Below, piece after piece: positions 17,853 through 29,363 of a stretch of DNA of 64,000 bases; position 1 is the first letter of the stretch, and each line of letters begins with the position of its first letter. A model generated the notes under the pieces. That model searched no databases, was not told where the DNA came from, and saw only the letters and a program-made list of their open reading frames with translations. Position numbers and translations under genes: made by a program. This DNA is from Lactobacillus rodentium. GTDB taxonomy: Bacteria > Bacillota > Bacilli > Lactobacillales > Lactobacillaceae. The stretch covers positions 49,759-113,758 of the forward strand of contig NZ_BFBY01000005.1 of NCBI RefSeq assembly GCF_003423665.1, read 5' to 3'.

Positions 17853-19772
17853 CTATTTATCTTCAGGACGGTAACCTGGCAATTTGGCAATTTTTCCTTG
17901 TTGGATATATGCAGTCAGGATTGCTAAGTCAGCCGGATTTACTCCAGAAATTCTTTCTGCTTGAGCAATTGATTCCGGTCTAATTTTTTCAAACTTTTGA
18001 CGAGCTTCAGTTGCTAAACTAGAAATAGCAGAATAATCAATTCCCTCAGGAATCTTCTTCGATTCCAAACGATGAAGACGTTCAACAAGCTTTTGTTCTT
18101 TCTTAATATAGCCTTCATACTTAATTGCAATTTCAACTTGTTCTTTTACGTAACGGTCATCAGCAAGTGGCTCACCTACAATCTTTTCGATTGCTTCGAA
18201 AGTTACACGTGGGCGCTTCAAAAAGTCAGCAGCAGTCACACCCGCATTTAACTTATCTTGATTAATGCTTGCCAGGTACTCCTGTACTTCATCAGTAGGA
18301 TGAATTTTAATTTCATGCATCTTCTTTAAGGTAGCTTCAATTGCAGCACGTTTTTCAACAAATTTTGCATATCGTTCATCATCAATCAAACCTAAATCAT
18401 GACCTTTTTCAGTTAAACGAAGATCTGCATTATCGTTACGTAAAAGCAATCTGTATTCGGCACGAGATGTTAAAAGACGGTAAGGTTCATTAGTTCCCTT
18501 AGTAACCAAGTCATCAATTAAGACACCGATATAAGCTTCATCACGATCTAAGGTAAAGCCTGGCTTATTTTCAGCACTTAAGGCAGCATTGATTCCAGCA
18601 ACTAAACCTTGTCCAGCTGCTTCTTCATAGCCTGAAGTTCCGTTCATTTGACCAGCTGTAAATAAGCCCTTAATATTTTTAGTTTCGAGGGTATGCTTCA
18701 ATTGCCATGGTTCAATTACATCATATTCAATTGCATAACCAGGACGCATTAATTCAGCATTTTCTAAACCAACAACTGAGTGAAGCATCTTTAATTGAAC
18801 TTCTTCTGGCATAGAAGTTGAAAAGTCACCAACATAAACTTCTTTAGTATTTCGTCCTTCCGGTTCTAAGAAAATTTGGTGACGATCTTTATCAGCAAAA
18901 CGAACAATTTTATCTTCAATTGAAGGACAATAACGTGGTCCTACACCTTTAATTACACCTGAAAACATTGGTGCACGATCCAGGTTTTCGCGAATAATTT
19001 CATGCGTCGTAGGATTTGTATAAGTCATGTAACAAGACATTTGATCTTCTACAGGAATGTAGTCCTCATCTTTACTTGTATAAGAAAAATGACGTGGTTC
19101 TTCATCTCCAGGCTCTTCTTCAGTCTTAGAATAATCAATTGTATTACCGTCTACCCGTGGTGGGGTACCTGTCTTAAATCTTCTTAATTTAAAGCCTAAT
19201 TCTTCCAAGTTTTCTGAAAGCTTAATTGAAGGAATAGAATTATTAGGTCCTGATGAATAAGAAAGCTCTCCAATAATAATTTTTCCACGAGCTGCAGTTC
19301 CCGTGGTTAGAACTACACTCTTAGCCAAATAACGAGCTCCAGTATTGGTAATGACACCTTTACAAATTCCATCTTCTACAATGAGTTCATTCGCAATACC
19401 TTGTCTTAAGGTTAAATTAGGTGTGTTTTCAATTACATCCTTCATGTGCTCATGGTATTGCCACTTATCTGCCTGAGCTCTTAATGCACGAACTGCTGGG
19501 CCTTTACCAGTATTGAGCATTCTCATTTGAACGTATGTAGCATCAATATTTTTACCCATTTGACCACCAAGGGCATCAATTTCGCGTACTACTGTCCCCT
19601 TTGCAGGTCCCCCTACTGAAGGATTACATGGCATAAATGCCACCATATCTAAGTTAATAGTTAATAAAAGTGTTTTTTGCCCCATATGAGCTGCTGCTAA
19701 AGCTGCTTCACTGCCTGCATGCCCTGCTCCAACAACAATTACATCATATTCTTTTGAATCATAAGTTTTCAT
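17853..19772 (-). CDS. mnmG: tRNA uridine 5-carboxymethylaminomethyl modification enzyme MnmG (GidA)
   Basis: The 639-aa FAD protein forms, with MnmE, the enzyme that modifies U34 of certain tRNAs. The N-terminal FAD fold is [29 protein letters not shown] and LYTTGT-like segments ([14 protein letters not shown]) follow, then [21 protein letters not shown]. The C-terminal helical region binds MnmE and tRNA. It lies 9 bases downstream of mnmE, so the two are co-transcribed. The gene rsmG, often next in Firmicutes, is absent here. Confidence 0.97.
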   Translation of the reverse strand: MKTYDSKEYDVIVVGAGHAGSEAALAAAHMGQKTLLLTINLDMVAFMPCNPSVGGPAKGTVVREIDALGGQMGKNIDATYVQMRMLNTGKGPAVRALRAQADKWQYHEHMKDVIENTPNLTLRQGIANELIVEDGICKGVITNTGARYLAKSVVLTTGTAARGKIIIGELSYSSGPNNSIPSIKLSENLEELGFKLRRFKTGTPPRVDGNTIDYSKTEEEPGDEEPRHFSYTSKDEDYIPVEDQMSCYMTYTNPTTHEIIRENLDRAPMFSGVIKGVGPRYCPSIEDKIVRFADKDRHQIFLEPEGRNTKEVYVGDFSTSMPEEVQLKMLHSVVGLENAELMRPGYAIEYDVIEPWQLKHTLETKNIKGLFTAGQMNGTSGYEEAAGQGLVAGINAALSAENKPGFTLDRDEAYIGVLIDDLVTKGTNEPYRLLTSRAEYRLLLRNDNADLRLTEKGHDLGLIDDERYAKFVEKRAAIEATLKKMHEIKIHPTDEVQEYLASINQDKLNAGVTAADFLKRPRVTFEAIEKIVGEPLADDRYVKEQVEIAIKYEGYIKKEQKLVERLHRLESKKIPEGIDYSAISSLATEARQKFEKIRPESIAQAERISGVNPADLAILTAYIQQGKIAKLPGYRPEDK

Positions 19773-19781
19773 TTTTTACCT

Positions 19782-21167
19782 CTATTTTCCAAGACAAAAT
19801 TGACTAAATAATTCCGTAATTAATTCATCAGGTGCACTTTCACCAGTTATTTCACCTAAGCTGTCCCAAGCATTTGTTAAATCAATTTGTACCAAATCTA
19901 ATGGCATATCATTATCCACCCCATTGATTACTTCTTGGAGGGACTGCTTAGCCTTAGTTAATAAGGAAGATTGCCTTTGATTAGTGACCATTACTTCATT
20001 AGATTTATTCTCAATTCCATTAAAGAAAAGTTTTTCAATAGAATTTTCAAGTAGATCCATGTTAGCTTTTTGCAAGACGGAAATTTCAATGATTGGATCA
20101 CTGGTTAAATTCTCTATCATTTCCCGGGAAATTTTTGTTCCTAAATCATTTTTATTTAAAACAATAATTCTCTTTTTATGTTTCGTAAATTCTAATAAAG
20201 ACTTATCTTCTTCGGAAAGATCTCGACTTGCATCTAAAAGAAGTAGTACCAAATCAGCTTCATCAACTGCCTTTTTGGATCTTTCAACTCCAATTTTTTC
20301 AACTTTATCTTCAGTTTGATGAATTCCAGCTGTATCAATTAATTTTAAAGGAATTCCCTTAACAGAAACATATTCTTCCAAGGTATCTCTAGTAGTACCT
20401 GCTACATCAGTTACGATTGCCTTTTCGTCTTGAGTTAAGTAATTAAGTAAAGAAGATTTACCTACATTTGGACGCCCAACAATTGCTGTAGCTAAGCCGG
20501 AACGAATAATTTTTCCTTCTTTTGCTGTTTCGAGTAAGTGATCAATCTTTTTAGAGACGGAAATTGCTTTTTTCTTCATTTCTTGCCCTGTCATATCATC
20601 CATATCATATTCAGGATAATCAATATTTACTTCTTCTTGAGCCATTGTATTAAGCAATTCTTGACGTAAGTCTTTTATCTGATCCAGCAACCCACCTTCA
20701 AGTTGATTCATTGCGACTGAACGTGCCCGATCAGTTTTTGCACGTACCATATCCATAACTGATTCAGCTTGCGTTAAATCGATTCTACCATTCATAAAAG
20801 CACGACGAGTAAATTCACCTGGTTCGGCCATTCGCGCACCATTAGCTAACAGGAGTTGCAGAATTTCATTAGTTACTACCATTCCACCATGGCAAGAAAT
20901 CTCTACCGTATTTTCACGGGTAAAAGTTTTAGGTCCTAACATTACGGTAGCCATCACTTCATCAATAGTTTCTTTCGATTCAGGATTTATAATATGTCCG
21001 TAATGAATAGTATGTGTAGGAACCGTCTGCAGATTTGCGCCTTTAAAAACTTTATTCGCAATCTTAAGTGCCTCTTCACCAGAAAGACGCACAATTGAAA
21101 TTCCACCTTCCCCAATTGGTGTTGAAATTGCTGCAATAGTGTCAAATTGAGTTAAAACTTGTGCCAT
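19782..21167 (-). CDS. mnmE: tRNA modification GTPase MnmE (TrmE)
   Basis: The 461-aa protein begins [20 protein letters not shown]. The start at 21167 follows AAGGTGAT. A longer frame from 21248 exists but its extra 27 codons run through the yidC terminator and are rejected. The N-terminal THF-binding domain is followed by a helical domain with an inserted G domain (GRPNVGKSS, then DTAG and NKND). It ends CLGK, the essential CxGK motif. It partners MnmG in tRNA wobble uridine modification and sits just upstream of it. Confidence 0.96.
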   Translation of the reverse strand: MAQVLTQFDTIAAISTPIGEGGISIVRLSGEEALKIANKVFKGANLQTVPTHTIHYGHIINPESKETIDEVMATVMLGPKTFTRENTVEISCHGGMVVTNEILQLLLANGARMAEPGEFTRRAFMNGRIDLTQAESVMDMVRAKTDRARSVAMNQLEGGLLDQIKDLRQELLNTMAQEEVNIDYPEYDMDDMTGQEMKKKAISVSKKIDHLLETAKEGKIIRSGLATAIVGRPNVGKSSLLNYLTQDEKAIVTDVAGTTRDTLEEYVSVKGIPLKLIDTAGIHQTEDKVEKIGVERSKKAVDEADLVLLLLDASRDLSEEDKSLLEFTKHKKRIIVLNKNDLGTKISREMIENLTSDPIIEISVLQKANMDLLENSIEKLFFNGIENKSNEVMVTNQRQSSLLTKAKQSLQEVINGVDNDMPLDLVQIDLTNAWDSLGEITGESAPDELITELFSQFCLGK

Positions 21168-21197
21168 TTTTATCACCTTAAATAATTTTTTAAATAA

Positions 21198-21246
21198 AAA
21201 AAGCGCTAATTCCACCAATAAAAATAATGATGGATAAAGCACTTTC
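21198..21246 (-). terminator. Terminator of yidC
   Basis: On the minus strand, AAAGTGCT...TCCATCA pairs with TGGTGGA...AGCGCTTT, with G-U pairs, followed by a run of T. Confidence 0.75.
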
Positions 21247-21273
21247 ACTACTTTATCTATTAAACTTAGATAA

Positions 21274-22146
21274 TTATTTAGTTTGTTTACGACCTAATCG
21301 CTTATAAGTTTTACGAATACGACGTTGACGTTCTCTTTCAGCTTCCTTTTGAGCTTCCAATTCTCGTTGATACTTAAATGGATTTTGTAAAAAGAAAGTC
21401 TGAACTACTTGGAATAAGTTAGAAATCACCCAGTAAAGGGAAATCGCTGATTGAATTCCAACCGCTGAAATACCAATAATCACTGGCATTACATAAGTCA
21501 TAGACTTAGTCATCCCATTTTGTGAAGACTTAGGTTGTGATAACTGACTTATATAAGAAGACATAAAAGTAAATACTGCAGCCAGCACTGGCATTACGTA
21601 ATATGGATCCGGACGTCCTAAATCCATCCATAAGAATTTACCATTCATCAGTTCCGGAGTTCTGTAGATTGTTTGGTACAAAGCCCACATAATTGGAAGT
21701 TGAATTAGTAATGGCAAACATCCAACATAAGGATTAATTCCCGCTTCTTTATATAATTTACTTGTTTCTTCTTGAAGTTTTTGTCTAGACTCTACATCTT
21801 TACCATTATATTTTTTACGCAAGGCTTCCATTTGAGGTTGCACTTGTTGTTGCTTAGCCATACTTTTAATTGAAATAGCATTTAATGGCAACAAAATAAC
21901 TCTGATAATAAGAGTAAAGATGACAATTGCCCATCCATAAGAATTATTTACTAAACTAGCAATCCAAATAATGAACTGTGAAAGATAGTAAATAACATAT
22001 CTGCTCCACCAACTTCCACTTGTATGAGAAACTGGTTGAACATGTCCCGTATTAGTTGCACAACCGGATAAGGTAACAGCTAATACTGCAATTCCAAGAA
22101 CTAAAATTAACCTTTTGATATTTCTTTTAGTTAAAAGGTTTTTCAC
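21274..22146 (-). CDS. yidC: Membrane protein insertase YidC (lipoprotein form)
   Basis: The 290-aa product is a lipoprotein with lipobox LSGC (Cys29) followed by five predicted membrane segments. It has the YidC/Oxa1 core ([41 protein letters not shown]) and a basic tail ([16 protein letters not shown]) that contacts ribosomes. It inserts proteins into the cytoplasmic membrane with or without SecYEG. It is two bases after rnpA, as in most Firmicutes. The jag gene that usually follows is missing here. Confidence 0.95.
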   Translation of the reverse strand: MKNLLTKRNIKRLILVLGIAVLAVTLSGCATNTGHVQPVSHTSGSWWSRYVIYYLSQFIIWIASLVNNSYGWAIVIFTLIIRVILLPLNAISIKSMAKQQQVQPQMEALRKKYNGKDVESRQKLQEETSKLYKEAGINPYVGCLPLLIQLPIMWALYQTIYRTPELMNGKFLWMDLGRPDPYYVMPVLAAVFTFMSSYISQLSQPKSSQNGMTKSMTYVMPVIIGISAVGIQSAISLYWVISNLFQVVQTFFLQNPFKYQRELEAQKEAERERQRRIRKTYKRLGRKQTK

Positions 22147-22147
22147 A

Positions 22148-22516
22148 CTACTTTTCCTCTGTTTCCGTCGTCTTCATCACTAAAATATGTGACAAATTCA
22201 TCACATGTTCCAGATTTTTTCTCGTTCTTTCCATATTAAAATCACGAGCATAAGGTCGAGCAATAACTAAAAAATCTAAATCAGGTTTGATATAGGGTTT
22301 TAAATCTGTTAGAGCTGCACGAATATATCTTTTAAGGCGGTTACGAGCAACCGCTGTATGTCCTACTTTTTTTCCAACGGAAATTCCAACACGAAAATGT
22401 TTTTGCCCTTCTTTAGGCAAAACATAGAGTACGAAAGCTCGATTCGCCATTGATTCGCCATTTTCAAAAACAGTTTGAAAATCTTTTTCAGATTTAACCC
22501 GATAGGATTTTCTCAA
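22148..22516 (-). CDS. rnpA: Ribonuclease P protein component
   Basis: The 122-aa basic protein is the protein subunit of RNase P, which trims tRNA 5' ends. The RNR motif appears as [13 protein letters not shown] after [12 protein letters not shown]. It begins [14 protein letters not shown]. It lies downstream of rpmH, separated by a terminator-like hairpin, and directly upstream of yidC, a conserved order. Confidence 0.96.
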   Translation of the reverse strand: MRKSYRVKSEKDFQTVFENGESMANRAFVLYVLPKEGQKHFRVGISVGKKVGHTAVARNRLKRYIRAALTDLKPYIKPDLDFLVIARPYARDFNMERTRKNLEHVMNLSHILVMKTTETEEK

Positions 22517-22540
22517 AATAAATCATCCTAACTTAGATAA

Positions 22541-22566
22541 AAAAAACCACTGGTTTTCAGTGGTTT
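22541..22566 (-). terminator. Terminator or attenuator between rpmH and rnpA
   Basis: The stem AAACCACTG / CAGTGGTTT overlaps the rpmH stop and is followed by eight T on the minus strand. It would limit rnpA-yidC readthrough relative to rpmH. Confidence 0.85.
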
Positions 22567-22705
22567 AAGCAGATAAAACTTTTCTACCCTTTTTACGGCG
22601 TCTTGCTAAAACCTTACGGCCATTTGAAGTAGCCATACGCTTCATGAAACCGTGAACACGTGAACGGTGACGTTTCTTAGGTTGGTAAGTTCTTTTAGTG
22701 GTCAT
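22565..22705 (-). CDS. rpmH: 50S ribosomal protein L34
   Basis: The 46-aa, very basic protein starts [20 protein letters not shown] and ends GRKVLSA, a textbook L34. The ATG at 22705 follows GGAGGTGC. It is first gene of the rpmH-rnpA-yidC unit that diverges from dnaA at the origin. Confidence 0.97.
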   Translation of the reverse strand: MTTKRTYQPKKRHRSRVHGFMKRMATSNGRKVLARRRKKGRKVLSA

Positions 22706-22751
22706 TAATATGCACCTCCGTTTTTAGTACTTTACGCACAATTTATTAAAA

Positions 22752-22780
22752 AGAATACCATATTTTTTTCAAAAAACCAA
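22752..22780 (-). promoter_or_regulatory. Promoter of rpmH
   Basis: On the minus strand, -35 TTGGTT (22780-22775), a 17-bp spacer ending in TGG, and -10 TATTCT (22757-22752) lie 47 bases before the rpmH start. Confidence 0.5.
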
Positions 22781-22831
22781 GGCGTTCTAAGAAAAAAGAC
22801 CCATAAATCATAATATTTTTCTTTAATTTTT

Positions 22832-23111
22832 TGTGGATATCTTGAGTATCAAATTTTAATAAATATTTTTTCAACAGACTAATTCTCAATTTTATACACA
22901 ATTAACAGAGTGTGAAAAAGTCTATTCACAGCTTGTGGAAAAGCATTTAAAAAATCTGAATCAAAGCCTTTTAAATAAAGGATTTTTTATCCACATTTTT
23001 TCTGTGGAAAATCCTATTTTTTTCTCTTTCTTATTTGTTCCTGTGTATTTCTAAAATTATTTTTCCACACCCTTGTTAATTTGTTAATTTTATATTTCAC
23101 CTTGTGGAAAA
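22832..23111. other. oriC upstream part: DnaA-box cluster
   Basis: At least seven DnaA-box-like 9-mers lie in the rpmH-dnaA gap. There is a perfect TTATCCACA at 22987-22995. One-base variants are TGTGGATAT at 22832, TTATACACA at 22892, TGTGGAAAA at 22934, 23003 and 23103, and TTTTCCACA at 23061. The surroundings are strongly AT-rich. With the cluster after dnaA this gives a two-part origin like that of Bacillus subtilis. Confidence 0.9.
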
Positions 23112-23146
23112 CTAACGTTAAAAATGCTAAACTTATTTTGCTTTAT

Positions 23147-23155
23147 TGTTATAAT
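23147..23155 (+). promoter_or_regulatory. Extended -10 promoter of dnaA
   Basis: TGTTATAAT (TGn plus a perfect -10) lies 24 bases before the dnaA start, with no good -35. It lies next to DnaA boxes, so autoregulation by DnaA is likely. Confidence 0.55.
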
Positions 23156-23178
23156 CATCCCTTATTGGAGGAATTATT

Positions 23179-24543
23179 TTGTTTGATCTAGATAAATTTT
23201 GGCAATTTTTTAATTCAGAGATGAAATCTCGTTACAGCGAAGTTGCCTATAATGCATGGTTTAAAAATACTAAACCAATTTCCTTTGATAAAAATACTAA
23301 AGAAATGATAATTGCAGTTGAGTCTCCAGTTTCTAAAGGTTATTGGGAAAAAAATTTGGCTTCTCAGTTAGTGCAAGAAGCCTATGCATATGCAGACATG
23401 GAAATATCTCCAGTTTTCCAAGTTGCTGGTAGCGGCGGACCAGAAAGGATAGTTACACCTAGTAAACCTGAACCAGTTCCCCACCTTGCTAGCTCCGACC
23501 AACCTGATGAATTTACTAAAGACCTCCAATTAAATAGCAATTATACTTTTGACACCTTTGTTCAAGGTGAAGGAAATAAATTAGCAGCTGGAGCTGCATT
23601 AGCTGTAGCTGATAATCCTGGGAGTTTTTATAATCCCTTATTTATCTTTGGTGGTGTTGGTTTAGGTAAAACTCACCTTATGCAAGCAATTGGACACCAA
23701 ATGTTAGCAGAAAAACCTAATGCTAAAGTTGTTTACATTCAAAGTGAAACTTTTGTTAATGACTTTATTAATTCAATAAAAAATAAGACCCAAGACGAAT
23801 TTCGAGAAAAATATCGTACTTGTGATCTTTTATTAGTTGATGATATTCAATTTTTCGCTAAAAAAGAGGGAATCCAAGAGGAATTCTTCCATACATTTGA
23901 AACTCTTTATAATGATCAAAAACAGATTGTTATGACCAGTGATCGTTTACCCAATGAAATTCCTGCCTTATCTGAACGTTTAGTCTCACGTTTTACCTGG
24001 GGGCTACAAGTTGAAATTACCCCTCCAGACCTAGAAACTAGAATTGCTATTTTGCGCAAACGAGCTGAAGCAGATGGACTTTCAATTGACGATAATACTT
24101 TGGATTATATTGCTTCACAAGTTGATACAAATATTCGTGAACTTGAAGGTGCACTGGTTAAAGTACAAGCTCATGCCACAATCGAAAAAGAAGATATCAA
24201 TATTGATTTAGCAAAAGAAGCTTTAGCAGATTTAAAATTAGTTCAGAAAAATCGCGGTTTGCAAGTTTCTAAAATTCAAGAAGTAGTAGCCAATTATTTC
24301 CAAACTTCTACTACTGAATTAAAAGGCAAAAAACGTGTTAAGCAAATTGTAATTCCACGCCAAATCGCTATGTACCTCTCCCGAGAACTAACAGATTCGA
24401 GTTTGCCAAAAATCGGACAAGAATTTGGGGGAAAAGATCATACTACTGTTATGCATGCATGCGATAAAATTAGTCGTGCACTCAAAACTGATTCAGAAAT
24501 TAAGTCAGCTGTGTATGATTTAAGAGCGATGTTAGATCATTAA
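23179..24543 (+). CDS. dnaA: Chromosomal replication initiator DnaA
   Basis: The 454-aa protein begins at a TTG codon, preceded by GGAGGAATT, and reads (M)FDLDKFWQFFNSEMKSRY. Domain I is at about 1-85, then a variable linker, the AAA+ domain with Walker A GGVGLGKT and Walker B LLLVDDIQFF, and domain IV ending in the box-binding helix-turn-helix (GQEFGGKDHTTVMHA). It binds the surrounding boxes and opens the origin. The TTG start is unusual and may limit its synthesis. Confidence 0.98.
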   Translation: MFDLDKFWQFFNSEMKSRYSEVAYNAWFKNTKPISFDKNTKEMIIAVESPVSKGYWEKNLASQLVQEAYAYADMEISPVFQVAGSGGPERIVTPSKPEPVPHLASSDQPDEFTKDLQLNSNYTFDTFVQGEGNKLAAGAALAVADNPGSFYNPLFIFGGVGLGKTHLMQAIGHQMLAEKPNAKVVYIQSETFVNDFINSIKNKTQDEFREKYRTCDLLLVDDIQFFAKKEGIQEEFFHTFETLYNDQKQIVMTSDRLPNEIPALSERLVSRFTWGLQVEITPPDLETRIAILRKRAEADGLSIDDNTLDYIASQVDTNIRELEGALVKVQAHATIEKEDINIDLAKEALADLKLVQKNRGLQVSKIQEVVANYFQTSTTELKGKKRVKQIVIPRQIAMYLSRELTDSSLPKIGQEFGGKDHTTVMHACDKISRALKTDSEIKSAVYDLRAMLDH

Positions 24544-24556
24544 AAAGTTAATAACA

Positions 24557-24718
24557 TGTGGATAACTTTAATATTTTTCCACATCTTTTATACATGCATT
24601 TTGCTTTAATATTACTAGTTTGTTCCAGTTTTCAACATAATCCACTGGACCTACTACTACTTCTATATATTTAATATATAATTAAATAAAAAGTATTCGA
24701 AAAAACAGGAGGTAAACG
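24557..24718. other. oriC downstream part: DnaA boxes, DnaA-trio and unwinding element
   Basis: The dnaA-dnaN gap holds TGTGGATAA (24557-24565, perfect on the minus strand), TTTTCCACA (24575) and a diverged TAATCCACT (24638). A short GC patch GGAC is then followed by CTACTACTACTTC (24651-24663), whose complement reads 3'-GAT repeats, matching the DnaA-trio. An almost pure AT stretch (24664-24692) follows. Box, GC patch, trio and AT-rich element in this order match the basal unwinding system described in Bacillus subtilis. Confidence 0.75.
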
Positions 24719-25849
24719 ATGCAGTTTACAATTAATCGAAATTTGTTCCTGGAAAACTTAAATAATGTTATGCGGGCAATTTCTTCTCGTACCACTATTC
24801 CAATTTTAAGTGGTATTAAATTGGATTTATCTGAAACTGAATTAGTTCTAACAGGTAGTGACACAAATATTTCTATTGAAATAAAGATACCAGTAAATGA
24901 TGATTTAAAAGTCATATCAACTGGTTCTATTGTTTTACCAGCTCGCTTTTTCAGTGAAATTATTAAAAAATTACCAGGTAAAGATTTTTCATTTGAAGTT
25001 AAAGAAAGTTTTCAAACTAAAATCACTTCAGAAAACACAGAATTTATGATTAATGGTTTAGATGCTAATAACTATCCACGTTTACCAGAAATTCCTAATG
25101 ATTCTGCCTTTACCTTATCAGGAAAAACATTTAGAGAAATAATCAATGAAACTGTTTTTGCGGTAGCTAATCAAGAAAGTCGTCCAACTCTAAATGGGGT
25201 TAACTTTAATTTTAGTCAAGATAAAATTAAGGCAGTTGCAACTGATAGTCACCGTTTGGCTCAAAGAACAATTGAGCTAGAAAATGGACCTGAAACAAAA
25301 GCTAAGTTGGTTATTCCAGGTAATAGCCTAGTTGAATTTTCACGAATTATTGGTGAAAGTGATCCAGAAATCACTGTTAGTCCTGGTGAAAATCAAGTCT
25401 TGTTTACAATTGGAAATCTAGCTTTCTATTCACGTTTATTAGAGGGATCCTACCCAGATACTGATCGTTTAATTCCAACTGAGTCTACTACTGAAGCTGA
25501 ATTTGATTTATCGACATTAGCAAGAGCACTTGATCGTGTAAGTTTGTTAACCCATGAAAGTAGAAATAACGTTGTTAAGTTAAATTTAGATACTGAAAAT
25601 CAAAAGGTAAAAATGACAGGTGATTCTGCGGAAATCGGTAATGTAGAAGAAGAATTACCATTTAAGAAATTAACAGGAGAAAGTTTATTAATCGCATTTA
25701 ATCCTGATTACTTGCGGGATGCCCTAAGAGCTTCATTTACTGATTCAGTGGTAATGAACTTTACACAACCATTACGCCCATTTACCGTTGTGCCTGGAAA
25801 AGATGATGTTGAATTTACTCAACTAATTACTCCGGTAAGAACTTTTTAA
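24719..25849 (+). CDS. dnaN: DNA polymerase III beta subunit (sliding clamp)
   Basis: The 376-aa protein begins MQFTINRNLFLENLNNVMRA after AGGAGG and shows three clamp-type domains, including SRTTIPILSGIKLD and TDSHRLAQRTIEL, and ends in TQLITPVRTF. As a dimer it encircles DNA and tethers polymerase III. It follows dnaA as in nearly all Firmicutes and has its own terminator. Confidence 0.98.
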   Translation: MQFTINRNLFLENLNNVMRAISSRTTIPILSGIKLDLSETELVLTGSDTNISIEIKIPVNDDLKVISTGSIVLPARFFSEIIKKLPGKDFSFEVKESFQTKITSENTEFMINGLDANNYPRLPEIPNDSAFTLSGKTFREIINETVFAVANQESRPTLNGVNFNFSQDKIKAVATDSHRLAQRTIELENGPETKAKLVIPGNSLVEFSRIIGESDPEITVSPGENQVLFTIGNLAFYSRLLEGSYPDTDRLIPTESTTEAEFDLSTLARALDRVSLLTHESRNNVVKLNLDTENQKVKMTGDSAEIGNVEEELPFKKLTGESLLIAFNPDYLRDALRASFTDSVVMNFTQPLRPFTVVPGKDDVEFTQLITPVRTF

Positions 25850-25875
25850 CTTAAAGAATAAAAATAAAAATTAAT

Positions 25876-25918
25876 AAAAAAGCTGAAAGAGGCAAAATTA
25901 GCCCATTTCAGCTTTTTT
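25876..25918 (+). terminator. Terminator of dnaN
   Basis: The stem AAAAAAGCTGAAA / TTTCAGCTTTTTT with an inner GGC/GCC pairing lies 27 bases after the stop. Confidence 0.9.
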
Positions 25919-25978
25919 TATTAGTTTTAATATAGGGATATTAATAGAGGCTAAAACCTCTCAGAGGCTTTAATGGCA

Positions 25979-26007
25979 TTGCGTAAGCTCTTAAAAAACG
26001 GTATAAT
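25979..26007 (+). promoter_or_regulatory. Promoter of the yaaA-recF-gyrB-gyrA unit
   Basis: -35 TTGCGT, a 17-bp spacer and a perfect -10 TATAAT (26002-26007) lie 25 bases before the yaaA start. Confidence 0.55.
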
Positions 26008-26031
26008 AGCTTGGTGTAACAAGGTAATGGG

Positions 26032-26253
26032 GTGATTTCGATTAAAAAATTTATAGTTAAAGGTGAATTTATTACTTTAGCTCAATTTTTAAAGGAAGAA
26101 GCAATCATTTCGTCTGGAGGTCAAGCGAAATGGTACTTACAAGATAATCCTGTGAATTTGAATGGCCAGCTAGAAAATCGGCGTGGTAAAAAACTACATC
26201 CAGGTGATACTTTAAAAGTTGAAGGGGAAGAGTATAGATTCGTTACAGAATAA
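26032..26253 (+). CDS. yaaA: S4-domain RNA-binding protein YaaA
   Basis: The 73-aa protein is read from a GTG start and has a single S4 fold: GEFITLAQFLKEEAIISSGGQAKWYL then NRRGKKLHPGDTLKVEG. Its conserved place between dnaN and recF and the S4 fold suggest an RNA- or ribosome-associated role. AAGG lies 7 bases upstream. Its stop is 3 bases before recF, so the two are coupled. Confidence 0.9.
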   Translation: MISIKKFIVKGEFITLAQFLKEEAIISSGGQAKWYLQDNPVNLNGQLENRRGKKLHPGDTLKVEGEEYRFVTE

Positions 26254-26256
26254 TTA

Positions 26257-27381
26257 ATGTATCTTGAAAATCTAACTTTAAAGGGTTTTCGTAATTTTTC
26301 TGAGCTACAAATAGATTTTGATCCAAACGTTAATATTTTTATTGGGCAAAATGCGCAAGGAAAGACTAACCTACTGGAAGCAATCTATTTTTTAGCACTG
26401 ACTAAATCTCATCGTACCAATAATGACAAAGAATTAATTAAATTCGGTAGCAAATTTGCAGGCTTGCAAGGACGACTACATAAAAGTCAAGTAGAAGTAG
26501 AATTGCGTTTACGACTGACCACTAAAGGAAAAAAAGCTTGGGTAAATCGGTTAGAACAAAAGAAGTTATCTGGTTATGTGGGTCAAATGAATGCGGTCTT
26601 ATTTTCTCCGGAAGATTTAGCCTTGGTAAAAGGGGCGCCGGCAGTACGACGTCATTTTATGAATTTAGAATTTGGTCAAATTAATCCGGAATATTTATAT
26701 TTTTCAAGTCAATATCGCCAGATATTACAACAAAAAAATAATTATCTTAAGCAATTATCGGCAGGGAAGGCAAAAGATAAATTATTTTTGGATGTCCTCT
26801 CCGATCAATTGGCCGGAGTGGCAGCTGAAATTATTTATAGAAGAATAAAATATGTCTCTCTATTAAATAAGTATGCACAACAGGCACACCAGCAAATTAG
26901 CGGGAAGAAAGAAGAATTATTAGTTCAATATCGACCTTCAGTTCCAGATATTGAAGATGATAATAGTGTCGAAACGATTTATCAGAAGGTTTTAAGTAAT
27001 TTTCAGAAAAATAAAAATATGGAAATCCGCAAGGGTACTACTCTGAGTGGGCCGCACCGGGATGATCTGGAATTCTTTATTGATAAAAGAAATGCCCATG
27101 ATTATGCCTCACAAGGTCAACAAAGAACAATTGCTTTGAGTATGAAATTAGCAGAAATTAGTGTTGTTCATGAACTAACAAATGAATACCCCATTTTACT
27201 GTTAGATGATGTGATGAGTGAGTTAGATCACACCAGACAGAGTAGTTTATTAAGCTATATTCATGGAAAAACACAAACATTTATAACTACTACTGATTTA
27301 GAAGGAATTTCCTGGGAAATAGTAAAAGCGCCCCGTGTTTTTCAAATTAGTAATGGTATTGTCACAAAAGAGGAGAAATAA
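26257..27381 (+). CDS. recF: DNA replication and repair protein RecF
   Basis: The 374-aa SMC-like ATPase has Walker A GQNAQGKT (about residues 30-37), the signature-type [12 protein letters not shown] and Walker [14 protein letters not shown]. It helps load RecA at gaps. The gyrB ATG follows its stop codon directly, so translation is coupled. Confidence 0.96.
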   Translation: MYLENLTLKGFRNFSELQIDFDPNVNIFIGQNAQGKTNLLEAIYFLALTKSHRTNNDKELIKFGSKFAGLQGRLHKSQVEVELRLRLTTKGKKAWVNRLEQKKLSGYVGQMNAVLFSPEDLALVKGAPAVRRHFMNLEFGQINPEYLYFSSQYRQILQQKNNYLKQLSAGKAKDKLFLDVLSDQLAGVAAEIIYRRIKYVSLLNKYAQQAHQQISGKKEELLVQYRPSVPDIEDDNSVETIYQKVLSNFQKNKNMEIRKGTTLSGPHRDDLEFFIDKRNAHDYASQGQQRTIALSMKLAEISVVHELTNEYPILLLDDVMSELDHTRQSSLLSYIHGKTQTFITTTDLEGISWEIVKAPRVFQISNGIVTKEEK

Positions 27382-29349
<1,968 letters not shown>

Positions 29350-29363
29350 GAGGGTAGTAATAA

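Noticed and set aside
21168-21248. N-terminal extension of MnmE (27 extra codons)
   Set aside because: It runs through the yidC terminator, and the normal MnmE start MAQVLTQFD has its own ribosome binding site.
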